Source of the DNA: Chitinophagales bacterium
Lineage (GTDB): Bacteria; Bacteroidota; Bacteroidia; Chitinophagales; JAHDHT01
Assembly (NCBI GenBank): GCA_020631175.1
Contig: JAHDHT010000181.1
Span: forward strand, 1 to 7,439
Direction of reading: 5' to 3'
Length of the DNA: 7,439 nt
A program made the position numbers and the translations under genes. Numbering within the stretch: the stretch's first letter is position 1; each line of letters opens with the position of its first letter. Below are positions 1 to 6,896 of this stretch, piece after piece. The notes beneath the pieces were generated by a model. That model had not been told where the DNA came from. It worked only from the letters and a program-made list of their open reading frames with translations, and made no database searches.

Positions 1-64
1 AAGAGTTTGCAGTTCTCAGTTTTCAGTAATCAGTTTGATGATTTTGCTTGTTCAAAAGCACAAT

Positions 65-86
65 CGTAATTCCTCATTCGTAATTC
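65..86. repeat. Short direct repeat in the left-edge spacer
   Basis: The word CGTAATTC occurs at 65-72 and again at 79-86, a 14-base period, inside an AT-rich spacer (1-95). The same spacer also holds loosely repeated CAGTT/TCAG words at 10-35. It lies downstream of the minus-strand gene ending at 96. A weak stem TGCTT/AAGCA at 45-60 lacks a U tract in the right orientation, so I see no convincing terminator. The spacer holds no gene and looks like simple degenerate intergenic sequence. Confidence 0.45.
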
Positions 87-95
87 TTAATTAAA

Positions 96-809
96 TTAGT
101 CTTCATCTTCAAGGAGAAAAATTTTCCCATCTCCCTTGCGAAAAGTAACTGCAAACCAGATAACCACCGGTACAATTAAAGCAATACCCATAAACATAAA
201 AACAGTATTCAAACTTTTGAATATCCACTTCATGGTATCTCCCTGGGTGCCGACTTCTAACCAGCCATGTCGGTTAATTTCTACTACAAAACGAATCCAG
301 AAACGGAAAAATGTAAAAACTAATGTTAATCCAACACCCATTGCTAAAGCAATCAAACGGCGTTTCCATGGAACAGGAGTGGCAAGAATTAATGAAATGA
401 TTAACATTAATGGTATCCAGGCGAACTGCCAGACATCCGTATAAAAATAGGCGTGTGAAATCTCTGCTTTGAAATTACGCATATGTGAGCGGGGGAGTCC
501 CGAAGCTCTCCAGGCTTTTTCGATTTCAACTTTCGCTAACTTTTCATGATCCTTATTCAGAATTTCGCAACGAACAAAATCATCGTATTCTTTGAATGGA
601 TGTTTAAAGAAACTCGTATAAGTTGTATCTCCTTTATGAAAATAAACCTTACCATTATCGCCCCAATTTTTGAAAATGATATTCCCATTTGTAATGAAGG
701 CTTTTCGATACGACTGATCTAGCCCCATCGCAGGAACAACAAAATTCAACAAGGCGTATATACCTATAAATGAAAATGTAAAAAGCAGTATTTTCTTGAA
801 ATTAAGCAT
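96..809 (-). CDS. Exosortase-coupled four-helix membrane protein (probable XrtH-associated protein)
   Basis: This 237-residue protein has a predicted membrane helix at about residues 6-28. An extra-cytoplasmic region of about 100 residues (30-127) follows, then three more helices near 128-144, 151-170 and 200-222. The acidic C-terminus ends EDED. I see no catalytic motif. The start was set at 809 (MLNFKKILLF), not at an in-frame ATG at 896. The 809 start gives an 8-base ATG/TAA overlap with the exosortase gene and puts a hydrophobic helix directly at the N-terminus, whereas the 896 start would bury 95 bases in the upstream gene. The overlap implies translational coupling and a shared transcript. 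Exosortase genes are often followed by a small dedicated membrane partner, and XrtH systems are known to have an associated membrane protein. Assignment to that role rests on position and topology, not on a recognised motif. It may help recognise or hold the sorting tail. Confidence 0.7.
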   Translation of the reverse strand: MLNFKKILLFTFSFIGIYALLNFVVPAMGLDQSYRKAFITNGNIIFKNWGDNGKVYFHKGDTTYTSFFKHPFKEYDDFVRCEILNKDHEKLAKVEIEKAWRASGLPRSHMRNFKAEISHAYFYTDVWQFAWIPLMLIISLILATPVPWKRRLIALAMGVGLTLVFTFFRFWIRFVVEINRHGWLEVGTQGDTMKWIFKSLNTVFMFMGIALIVPVVIWFAVTFRKGDGKIFLLEDED

Positions 810-1431
810 TGTCGCCGGATAAGTCTTCAGCCTGTTGCTTTGCCAGCTTAGCTTCAATTCTTTGTTGCTTTTGAATTTTATTAATCCAGAAAGCAAGAGT
901 TAAAAGAGAGATCAAAATAAAAACGATCTGCCAGAAGTTCTGATGAAAAAATTCAAAATATCGCGGCATATAAAGACCGGTTAACCAAAGATGTACCACT
1001 CTGAAAATATTCATACAGAATAAAAACAAAAGTCCTAAGGCCAAACCTCTTATTTTACTCCAAAGAGGAGCGGTAAATGCAATTACCCCAGACGAATACA
1101 TAGCCATCGCTTCCAAACCATCACAACCGGTTTTAACATTCACCGTCATCGCATCAGAAGCAACTCTAGGTCCTTCCGTCCAGGTTCCATAGCCGAAGAT
1201 GTTAAGAATCATACTGGCGATCTTAGAATCGAATACAGTTACACCTCTCACTACGATATCATGAAACCATTGTGAATTCCATAAGAATAAATAAAAGCTA
1301 CCAATGCAAGCAGCAAATAATACAATGTATTTAAATACCGGAGAACGATCATTCCAAAAGCCTTTAATTCCTCCCTGACCTGCAGAAGAGGATTCTTTTA
1401 GCGATTCATTATTTTCAGTGTTTTCAGCCAT
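802..1431 (-). CDS. xrtH: Exosortase, probably the XrtH (IPTLxxWG-specific) type
   Basis: This 209-residue integral membrane cysteine transpeptidase is expected to cut surface proteins at a C-terminal sorting signal and pass them to an envelope acceptor. The catalytic residues are visible: Cys103 in TGCDGLEAMAMYSSG, Arg144 in NIFRVVHLW, and His163 in FFHQNFWQ. This is the Cys-Arg-His arrangement of the exosortase/archaeosortase family. Predicted helices lie near 33-52, 106-122, 127-148 and 166-184. A polar N-terminal stretch of about 30 residues and a Lys/Gln-rich tail flank the core. The short length fits a minimal exosortase without an EpsI domain. The XrtH subtype is inferred mainly from context: both nearby target-like proteins carry IPTLSxWG, the XrtH signal. 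The downstream membrane protein overlaps it by 8 bases. A terminator for the preceding gene at 1513-1546 implies a separate promoter in 1432-1512. No EPS biosynthesis genes are adjacent. Confidence 0.88.
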   Translation of the reverse strand: MAENTENNESLKESSSAGQGGIKGFWNDRSPVFKYIVLFAACIGSFYLFLWNSQWFHDIVVRGVTVFDSKIASMILNIFGYGTWTEGPRVASDAMTVNVKTGCDGLEAMAMYSSGVIAFTAPLWSKIRGLALGLLFLFCMNIFRVVHLWLTGLYMPRYFEFFHQNFWQIVFILISLLTLAFWINKIQKQQRIEAKLAKQQAEDLSGDNA

Positions 1432-1475
1432 AGTATTGAATCTGCAAAATACAAAATTTTATTCCGACCGAAACG

Positions 1476-1501
1476 GTAAGGGCGAATTAATTCGTCCCTA
1501 C
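1476..1501. repeat. 26-base palindrome upstream of the exosortase gene
   Basis: Both halves of this 26-base block are mutually complementary around the centre at 1488/1489. The perfect core CGAATTAATTCG lies at 1483-1494. Read as plus-strand RNA, 11 of 13 pairs are Watson-Crick, one is G-U (1482/1495) and one is an A/C mismatch (1479/1498). It lies about 45 bases upstream of the exosortase ATG, in the only space available for that operon's promoter. It could be an operator for a dimeric regulator. It also resembles REP-like palindromes with a GGGGCGAATT core that I recall from Bacteroidota intergenic DNA; that recollection is unverified. Confidence 0.6.
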
Positions 1502-1512
1502 TTTACCCCGAT

Positions 1513-1546
1513 AAAAAAAAGCCCCTTTCCAAAAGAAAGAGGCTTT
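1513..1546 (-). terminator. Intrinsic terminator of the large IPTL-CTERM gene
   Basis: On the minus strand the 12-base arms AAAGCCTCTTTC and GAAAGGGGCTTT pair fully with a single U-G wobble. The loop has five bases, and the 3' arm runs into an uninterrupted run of T (eight A on the plus strand, 1513-1520). The hairpin begins 22 bases after the stop codon at 1569. On the plus strand the same stem has a C/A mismatch and no U tract, so it is directional. It separates the large gene from the exosortase operon. Confidence 0.92.
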
Positions 1547-1568
1547 AAATATATCTTAAACAATCAGC

Positions 1569-4556
1569 TTATTGCTTTCTGTTTTTTTCCATCATCCATA
1601 ACAAATGCATTAAATATGCAAATACAGGACCCGCGATAAACGGCCCAACTATGTCACTCATTAATACAGTGCCCGTTAAAGCGATGCTTAATATCCATCC
1701 TGCAAGAACCAATAATAATGTAATGATCATTGACTTTCTGAATACAGCCTTGTCAAATGGTAATATTAACTGTCTTCCGAATGGTAAAGGAATGTTTTTA
1801 GAACCGGCGAAAGCTACACTAACAGCACCAATTGCTACCGAACCGTAAGCCATTAACATTAAACATAAAGTAATTAATCCCCACTCAGATAAAGTTGGAA
1901 TTGCGATACACTGATCGCATGAATTACTTAATACGCCACTTAAATACACATTACCTTCAGAATCAGTAGTTGTTAACTCAATGCTATATCCTGCACCTAC
2001 CGGATGGTAAACATAAATAGTATACGTTCCATCACCATTGTCTTGCTGGCCTGCAACACCTGCACCCGTTGAAGCAACAGGAACATCGCCTGCAGCATAG
2101 GCAGTTTGATTTTCATCAACAGCACCCGTAACAGAAACAATACTCCAGCTTAATCCTGTTTCTAAAGGATTAGAAGCATTATCAGATTGAATCGTTATCG
2201 TTTCCCAGAAGAAAGCTACCGGTAATAAAATATCTGAAGGATCATCTGCAACATTTTCCATGATGTTTAAAGGATTACCACAAACACATGGATCCATCGA
2301 CATGATCTCCGGAGTAGGAGGTACATTACAATCAATGATATCTAAAATGATATCTAAACTAACAGAAGTACATCCGTCCGTAGCAGAAAAAGTAACCGGA
2401 TACATACCTTCATCGCCATCTACCGGTGTCCAGTTTACGATACCTGTAGCAGGATCGAAACTTGCACTTGCCGGTAAACCTGTTTGAGAAACCGTTACTG
2501 TTTCGTTGGTTAAAGCATCATCACTTGCACTAACCGTAAACTGAAGTACCTCATCTAAACAAGATTCAACTGTAGAACCATTAACAGGTGCGGTAGCATC
2601 AAAAGTAGGACCTTCACCACCAACAACATTTATGGTTACGCTTGTACTTGCGCTTGCGCACTGATTTGCTGCGTCGAAAGTAATTGTATAAGATCCAACA
2701 TCAGCATCAGTAGTTGCCCATGTAAATGATCCGGTAGCCGGGTTTCCTGCAGCACCTGCGAAAGTTGCTCCGGCAGGAACACCACTTTCCACAACATTAA
2801 TAGGGTTAGCAGTTCCATCACCAACTTCAACTCCGAAATCAGCATTTAAACCTGAACATACATTAATAACAGAACCATCTGCAGGAGTCGGGCCACCAAA
2901 TACTGGTGTTCCTCCATCCAATACAGCAACAGCAACCGTTAATGGAGTTACATTACCACAGTCATCTGTTGCTTCAAAAGTAACATTATAAGAACCACCC
3001 ATTGTTGGTGTCCATGTATACGTTGTTCCATCAAAAGCTCCACCTTCAGTAGAGGTCAATGTAACGCCTGTTAAATCTCCGTCCACATCAGCAGCGGTAA
3101 CATCAAATGACACTTCAATACCCGGGCATTGAGCCGCAGGAGCTGTGCCTGAAAGGGTAGGAGGAGTACCTGCTTCAACAACAACAGTTGTAGAAGTCAC
3201 CGCAGTATTTCCGCATGCATCAGTTACTTCGAATTCAACCGTATAAGATCCATCAGCAGCAGGCGTCCAGGTATATGTAGTACCATCAAAAGAACCACCT
3301 TCAGTAGAGGTTAAGGTAATTCCTGTAATATCATTATCAGGATCTGAAGCCGTAACATCAAAACTAACCGGCTCTCCTTCACAAACAGGATCAGGAGCAG
3401 TGATTGCATCAAAAACAGGCGCATTTCCTGCTTCAACATTTACAATTACTGAAATATTAGTTTGACCACAATCATCTTCAGCAGTGAAAGTTATTACGTT
3501 TGTATTTCCTACATCCGCTGCAGTTGGTGTCCATATAAAAGAAGCAGAAGTATTATTTCCGTTCGGAGTAAAAGAAGCACCTACAGGAACACCTGAAGCC
3601 GTTAAGTTATTTATCGGGCTATCTGCATCGGTAACTGTTACATCGAAATCTGCTTGTTCACCAGGACAAACAGTAATAGTTGACTGATCTGCAGGAGCTG
3701 TGAATACCGGAGAATCAGAAATACAACATTCAACGATTTGAATGTTAAACTGATAACAGGCACACATTTCATTATCTGTACCACATACAATTACATTGAA
3801 TAAATCCCCAACAGCAACATTGTTTTGCTGAAAATTAATTTCACAGGTATTTGGGTCAATAGAAGCACCTGCCGGCGCTGTTAAATCACCAATTCCTTCA
3901 CCGGGACCAGCTGTTTCATCAATAAAATCAAATTCATAACATTCGTTAGGAAGAGCGCCTCCACCTACAAGTGAACAACTTACTACATCTCCATCCGGAT
4001 CACTAAATAAAACCGGAATAGAAATACCAGTACCTGATTCAACATCACATTCTTCTGCCAACACAAAAGGTGGTACAGCAGAAACTGGAGAGTTATTCAA
4101 ATTACATGGATCAAATGAAATCATTAATGCATATGAATAATCATTGTTATTACTTAAATCTGAAACTGTACAACATTCACCCATAAATGCTGTAACATTT
4201 CCACAGTCATTATAGGTATGGCAGAAAGATGCAGTCGTTTCGAAGCGATCATTGGCATTATCAACTGCAGTAACTGTCCAGTCAAAGGTTAATATTGGTG
4301 ATCCGTCACCAAATATAAATTCCTGATCTCCATCAATTGTGGAAATAGCACCCACATCACCAACCTGAGGGTTGTTAGGCGTTACACCAGAATTTGTATT
4401 CCAGTAAGCTACGAGCGTAAAGCATTTTTCGTTTGGAGTAGCTCCGTCCGTAACCGATACACTACCGCCAAGGTAATGCGTAGCAGAAGCTGAAAAACTG
4501 AAAAAGACTACGATTAGGGCACTTAGAAGTGCTTTCATAGTAAGCTGATTTTTCAT
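1569..4556 (-). CDS. Secreted Ig-repeat surface protein with IPTL-CTERM sorting tail
   Basis: This 995-residue protein has a signal peptide at residues 1-25 with an ASA cleavage site before THYLGG. Met1 (4556) and Met7 (4538) would both preserve it; I kept the longer form. Residues 26-279 form a Cys-rich domain with an HYLGG opening and an FSDPDGD motif, resembling the N-terminal module of SprB-like and gliding-associated Bacteroidota proteins. Five Ig/cadherin-like repeats follow at about 282-381, 382-469, 470-553, 554-651 and 652-744. Each has a first-strand Cys, a (F/T)xWxxxxxDxG-type segment, and a T(D/N)xCG-like Cys. Residues 745-879 form a final beta-rich domain. C880-D-Q-C883 then precedes IPTLSEWG (886-893), a helix, a loop and two further helices. 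No type IX secretion C-terminal domain is present. The likely role is a surface adhesin or matrix protein processed by the neighbouring exosortase. It is transcribed alone, divergently from the gene at 4819. Confidence 0.9.
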   Translation of the reverse strand: MKNQLTMKALLSALIVVFFSFSASATHYLGGSVSVTDGATPNEKCFTLVAYWNTNSGVTPNNPQVGDVGAISTIDGDQEFIFGDGSPILTFDWTVTAVDNANDRFETTASFCHTYNDCGNVTAFMGECCTVSDLSNNNDYSYALMISFDPCNLNNSPVSAVPPFVLAEECDVESGTGISIPVLFSDPDGDVVSCSLVGGGALPNECYEFDFIDETAGPGEGIGDLTAPAGASIDPNTCEINFQQNNVAVGDLFNVIVCGTDNEMCACYQFNIQIVECCISDSPVFTAPADQSTITVCPGEQADFDVTVTDADSPINNLTASGVPVGASFTPNGNNTSASFIWTPTAADVGNTNVITFTAEDDCGQTNISVIVNVEAGNAPVFDAITAPDPVCEGEPVSFDVTASDPDNDITGITLTSTEGGSFDGTTYTWTPAADGSYTVEFEVTDACGNTAVTSTTVVVEAGTPPTLSGTAPAAQCPGIEVSFDVTAADVDGDLTGVTLTSTEGGAFDGTTYTWTPTMGGSYNVTFEATDDCGNVTPLTVAVAVLDGGTPVFGGPTPADGSVINVCSGLNADFGVEVGDGTANPINVVESGVPAGATFAGAAGNPATGSFTWATTDADVGSYTITFDAANQCASASTSVTINVVGGEGPTFDATAPVNGSTVESCLDEVLQFTVSASDDALTNETVTVSQTGLPASASFDPATGIVNWTPVDGDEGMYPVTFSATDGCTSVSLDIILDIIDCNVPPTPEIMSMDPCVCGNPLNIMENVADDPSDILLPVAFFWETITIQSDNASNPLETGLSWSIVSVTGAVDENQTAYAAGDVPVASTGAGVAGQQDNGDGTYTIYVYHPVGAGYSIELTTTDSEGNVYLSGVLSNSCDQCIAIPTLSEWGLITLCLMLMAYGSVAIGAVSVAFAGSKNIPLPFGRQLILPFDKAVFRKSMIITLLLVLAGWILSIALTGTVLMSDIVGPFIAGPVFAYLMHLLWMMEKNRKQ
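1572..1907 (-). other. Extended IPTL-CTERM sorting domain, copy 1 (three helices)
   Basis: This stretch encodes residues 884-995 of the large surface protein. The order is IPTLSEWG, helix 1 (about 894-912), a cytoplasmic-type loop with NIPLP, LPFD and FRK (921-941), helix 2 (943-960), a short loop TGTVLMSDIVG (961-971), helix 3 (972-989), and a basic end EKNRKQ. The orientation fits the positive-inside rule if helix 1 runs outside-to-inside. Classic IPTL-CTERM signals stop after one helix and a few basic residues, so helices 2 and 3 are an extension. The same domain recurs at 6957-7289. Confidence 0.85.
2325..3713 (-). repeat. Array of five Ig/cadherin-like domain repeats inside the surface protein
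   Basis: Repeat units by position on the minus strand are R1 3414-3713, R2 3150-3413, R3 2898-3149, R4 2604-2897 and R5 2325-2603. Units are 84-100 residues long. R2 and R3 are closest: both read TSTEGG(S/A)FDGTTYTWTP. Their DNA shares a 29-base block (3028-3056 and 3283-3311) with two differences, 255 bases apart, which points to a recent duplication. R1 and R5 read more like the 'putative Ig' type, with (G)VP(V/A)GASF or GLPASASF segments. Confidence 0.8.
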
Positions 4557-4588
4557 AATAAATAGTTTGTTTCTTATAAGTTCAACTT

Positions 4589-4596
4589 CAAATTTA
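4589..4596 (-). promoter_or_regulatory. Candidate -7 element of the large surface-protein gene
   Basis: On the minus strand this reads TAAATTTG, an exact match to the Bacteroidota TAnnTTTG -7 consensus. It lies 32 bases before the ATG at 4556, which would leave a leader of about 25 bases. I find no clear TTG -33 partner at the expected distance, so the call is tentative. Confidence 0.4.
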
Positions 4597-4700
4597 CAAA
4601 TTAAGCGGTGTAAAAGAGGATTAATGCAGGTGAATTTTAGTCATATAGTGTGTTAATCTTACCAACCCAAGCTAAAAACAAGGTTATTTTCTTCTTGTAA

Positions 4701-4720
4701 GACTTCAATAGTCTTCAATA
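4701..4720. repeat. Tandem 10-base repeat in the divergent promoter region
   Basis: GACTTCAATA is followed directly by GTCTTCAATA, nine of ten bases identical, one helical turn apart. It sits in the 262-base spacer between the divergent genes starting at 4556 and 4819. The spacing suits a regulator binding one face of the helix, but no such regulator is encoded here. In the same spacer are a perfect 12-base palindrome ATATTATAATAT (4758-4769) and AACATTTG (4792-4799), one base off the -7 consensus for the plus-strand gene. No coding sequence is present in 4557-4818. Confidence 0.4.
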
Positions 4721-4818
4721 TGGTAATCTAAATGTCACACTTAGGGTTTAAATGTTAATATTATAATATCCGGATCTCGGAAGGGCGTTAAAACATTTGT
4801 AAGAAAAATACACCTGTT

Positions 4819-6552
4819 ATGAATGCTAAAAAAACAATACAAGGCTCTGTTGCAATCAGCCTGTTCATCTCTGCCATTATGATCTTTTATTATCCTTCCG
4901 ATTATAATCAGACCGCAAAATCGAAGATCGAAACGGATTTATTTTCATACAATAATGAAGATGATTTATGTGATCCATTTGAATGGTGTTATGAGACGGA
5001 CGGAAATTCTTTAAATGCTAAGGAAGGAAATATTGCAGAAAAAGAGCAAACATTAAATCCTTCCAAACCAAAAACTGACAAACCGTTTTCTAAGTCGGAA
5101 ATAGTAAAATCAAAAGAAGAGCAGAATGTTGAAGAAGTAAAAGTAAATACTCAATCAAGCTCTTCTTTAAATAAGGAAGTTGTTTTTGTAAATTCGGAGC
5201 CTGTAATTCAGGAAGACAAATCTGGTCTTGAAAATTATTTTCGAAAGAATCAACAACCTGATCAAAGCTTCACTTTTAATGCTGCTGAAGAACATACTTT
5301 TACTGCTAAGGAAGGAACGAAATTAACTATTCCTGAAAATGCTTTTGTTGATGCGGATGGAAATAAAATTGAAGGAAAAGTTGAATTTAAATTGAAAGAA
5401 TTTTACGGTTTGCATAAAGCACTTACGGCTAATTTAACGACCACTTCCGGAAATGAAATTCTGGAATCAAACGGAATGTTGTATATGGAAGCAAATGCAA
5501 ACGGTAAGCCTCTGAGCCTTGCAAAAAATAAAGCTATTAAAATGCAATTTTCAGAAGATCTGATGAAAATGGGAACAAAATTATTCACCGGAAATTGGTC
5601 GAATAATCAAACGGCCGTAGGTGAAAATAATGATGCCATATTATCAAATACCGTTGATTGGGTTCCGCAGGATAGTATCCGTCCTGAAGATGAAACTGCT
5701 TACAGGGCTTTGGTCGAAGCGAATAATGGTTTTCCGATTGATAAAAATATATTGCGTTTTCCCGGTGGGATAGACGGCTTTCAACAATCATTTGTAAACT
5801 TCGGAGAATATCCGGATGAAGCACTAGAACGCGGTCAGACAGGTGTTGTAATTATGGATATTAAAATTGAAGGTGATGGTTCTCTTTCAAAAGTGGAAGC
5901 ATTGCACGGTAATCCTCTATTTGTTGAAGCTACGGTTAATGCTTTGAATAATTTTCCTGACTGGATTTCACATTTCAGAAGTGGCGATGCCGTTGCTACT
6001 CATTTAACTTTTCCGGTACGATATCAATTGGGTTTAGATTTAAATGCAGATGGTTCATTTCCTTTTCAGACTTATAGACGAAATGAATTTATTGTGAGTG
6101 ATCAATATCGCTTTATTTGTAAAAATGCTGATCTGTGTTTTGAAAATCAATGTTTCAAAGATGCTAATGATTTTTTTGTGTCTAGTACAAGTATGGGTTG
6201 GGTTAATTTAGACATCTTCAGAAAGTATGAAGGAGAGCGAAAAGATTTATTAGTGAATCTTAAGTTTGAAGATATAACGGTGCAGTATATGGCTGTTTAT
6301 ATGGTATTGGATAATGGAAACTCAATTATGAGAGGAATGAAAAAAGGGGATAAGGTTTATTTTCTTGATGTGCCGGCTAATATTGAAGTTGCCTTTGTTA
6401 GCATAGGTGTTTTACATCAAGCAGTATATTTGGATGCTATCCGATATAATGTATCCTCAGCGAAAGGCATGCCCAGCCTTTTTCCGGAAATTAAATCTAC
6501 TCAACAGGTTAAATATATATTAGATCAATTGGAGTTGGGTAGAGTTATTTAG
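4819..6552 (+). CDS. Membrane-anchored protein with ZU5-like and TonB C-terminal-like domains
   Basis: This 577-residue protein has one N-terminal membrane helix at about residues 10-25, so most of it should lie in the periplasm. Residues 30-145 are a polar, Lys/Glu/Ser-rich linker with Cys51 and Cys57. Residues 150-245, containing GTKLTIPENAFVDADG and GMLYMEANANGKPL, resemble the ZU5-like beta domains common in Bacteroidota envelope proteins. Residues 330-406 follow the TonB C-terminal pattern: YPDEALERGQ, TGVVIMDIKIEGDGSL, NPLFVEATVNAL, FPDW, then TFPVRYQL. The last 170 residues carry GWVNLD (460-465) and Cys434, 440 and 445, and match no domain I can name. Anchor, linker and TonB fold recall a TonB energy transducer, but the linker is not proline-rich and the extra C-terminal domain is atypical. 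It stands alone, divergent from the IPTL gene. The start is the first ATG, just before the helix; there is no clear ribosome binding site. The precise function is unknown. Confidence 0.85.
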   Translation: MNAKKTIQGSVAISLFISAIMIFYYPSDYNQTAKSKIETDLFSYNNEDDLCDPFEWCYETDGNSLNAKEGNIAEKEQTLNPSKPKTDKPFSKSEIVKSKEEQNVEEVKVNTQSSSSLNKEVVFVNSEPVIQEDKSGLENYFRKNQQPDQSFTFNAAEEHTFTAKEGTKLTIPENAFVDADGNKIEGKVEFKLKEFYGLHKALTANLTTTSGNEILESNGMLYMEANANGKPLSLAKNKAIKMQFSEDLMKMGTKLFTGNWSNNQTAVGENNDAILSNTVDWVPQDSIRPEDETAYRALVEANNGFPIDKNILRFPGGIDGFQQSFVNFGEYPDEALERGQTGVVIMDIKIEGDGSLSKVEALHGNPLFVEATVNALNNFPDWISHFRSGDAVATHLTFPVRYQLGLDLNADGSFPFQTYRRNEFIVSDQYRFICKNADLCFENQCFKDANDFFVSSTSMGWVNLDIFRKYEGERKDLLVNLKFEDITVQYMAVYMVLDNGNSIMRGMKKGDKVYFLDVPANIEVAFVSIGVLHQAVYLDAIRYNVSSAKGMPSLFPEIKSTQQVKYILDQLELGRVI

Positions 6553-6576
6553 ATAATTGATGTTGTTAAGTTCCTT

Positions 6577-6610
6577 TTAAGTTTAAGTATAAGAATAAGT
6601 TTAAACTTAA
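6577..6610. repeat. AT-only inverted repeat after the 577-residue gene
   Basis: TTAAGTTTAA at 6577-6586 is perfectly complementary to TTAAACTTAA at 6601-6610, with a 14-base loop; a G-T wobble at 6587/6600 can extend it inward. It begins 24 bases after the stop codon at 6552, so it may serve as a weak 3' stabilising or terminating hairpin. The stem has only two G-C pairs (one per arm base) and no U tract follows, so I do not call it an intrinsic terminator. Confidence 0.5.
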
Positions 6611-6645
6611 GATTTCCGATTACACCTTCTCGTAAATAATATGTT

Positions 6646-6727
6646 CGCAACCCGAAGGGCGGTCTCGCAGGTGAAGCCAGTCTCGCATCTCGCAGCCCGA
6701 AGGGCGGTCTCTCAGGTAATGCCTTGG
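6646..6727. repeat. Cluster of GC-rich GAA-loop hairpin units
   Basis: Three clear units and one decayed unit sit head to tail. The general form is CGCA, a small stem-loop, then GGTCTCGC. Unit 1 (6646-6668) has CCC-GAA-GGG. Unit 2 (6666-6686) has GGT-GAA-GCC with AGTCTCGC after it. Unit 3 (6691-6713) has GCCC-GAA-GGGC. Unit 4 (6711-6727) is decayed, with GGT-AAT-GCC. Units 1 and 3 share GAAGGGCGGTCTC. The stems differ between units but remain paired, while the GAA loop and flanks stay constant. They are much richer in G+C than the surrounding DNA. Confidence 0.7.
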
Positions 6728-6770
6728 TGCAGATTGAAATTCAAGTATCAAGGCAAAAGAAATTCAAATG

Positions 6771-6794
6771 TCAAACTCAAACTCAAATTCAAAA
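6771..6794. repeat. TCAAAN hexanucleotide microsatellite
   Basis: Four consecutive hexamers read TCAAAC, TCAAAC, TCAAAT and TCAAAA. Looser TCAA words extend to the left from about 6740. It lies in non-coding DNA between the hairpin-unit clusters and looks like slippage-derived filler. Confidence 0.6.
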
Positions 6795-6870
6795 GAGTCT
6801 GATCTATACATCGAAAAGGCCTAGCCGATCTGAAGATCTAAAAGCGTAGCGTTCTAAAATTCTTGACTCT

Positions 6871-6891
6871 CGCAGGCGAAGCCGGTCTCGC
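6871..6891. repeat. Isolated GAA-loop hairpin unit
   Basis: This unit reads CGCA, then GGC-GAA-GCC, then GGTCTCGC, and belongs to the same family as the cluster at 6646-6727. Its three-pair stem GGC/GCC differs from the GCCC/GGGC stem of unit 3, yet pairing is kept. It lies just before the poly-A side of the terminator at 6897-6930. Confidence 0.65.
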
Positions 6892-6896
6892 TTCTC

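Noticed and set aside
136..444. 102-residue plus-strand reading frame
   Set aside because: It is antisense to the coding sequence of the four-helix membrane protein, with no domain, signal or promoter of its own.
810..896. In-frame N-terminal extension of the four-helix membrane protein up to 896
   Set aside because: It would overlap the exosortase gene by 95 bases and place a polar stretch before the first helix; the ATG at 809 gives a tight 8-base coupled overlap.
1572..1907. PEP-CTERM or type IX secretion C-terminal domain
   Set aside because: The motif is IPTLSEWG, not a PEP motif, and the tail is made of membrane helices, unlike the beta-sandwich type IX domain.
5403..5824. Two minus-strand reading frames opposite the TonB-like gene
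   Set aside because: They are shadows of the 577-residue gene, which has clear domains and uses the codons consistently across this region.
6577..6610. Intrinsic terminator of the TonB-like gene
   Set aside because: The stem is almost entirely A-T, the loop is 14 bases and no U tract follows on the plus strand.
6646..6891. CRISPR array
   Set aside because: The units are about 20 bases, overlap or abut without spacers of constant size, vary in the stem, and no cas gene is nearby.
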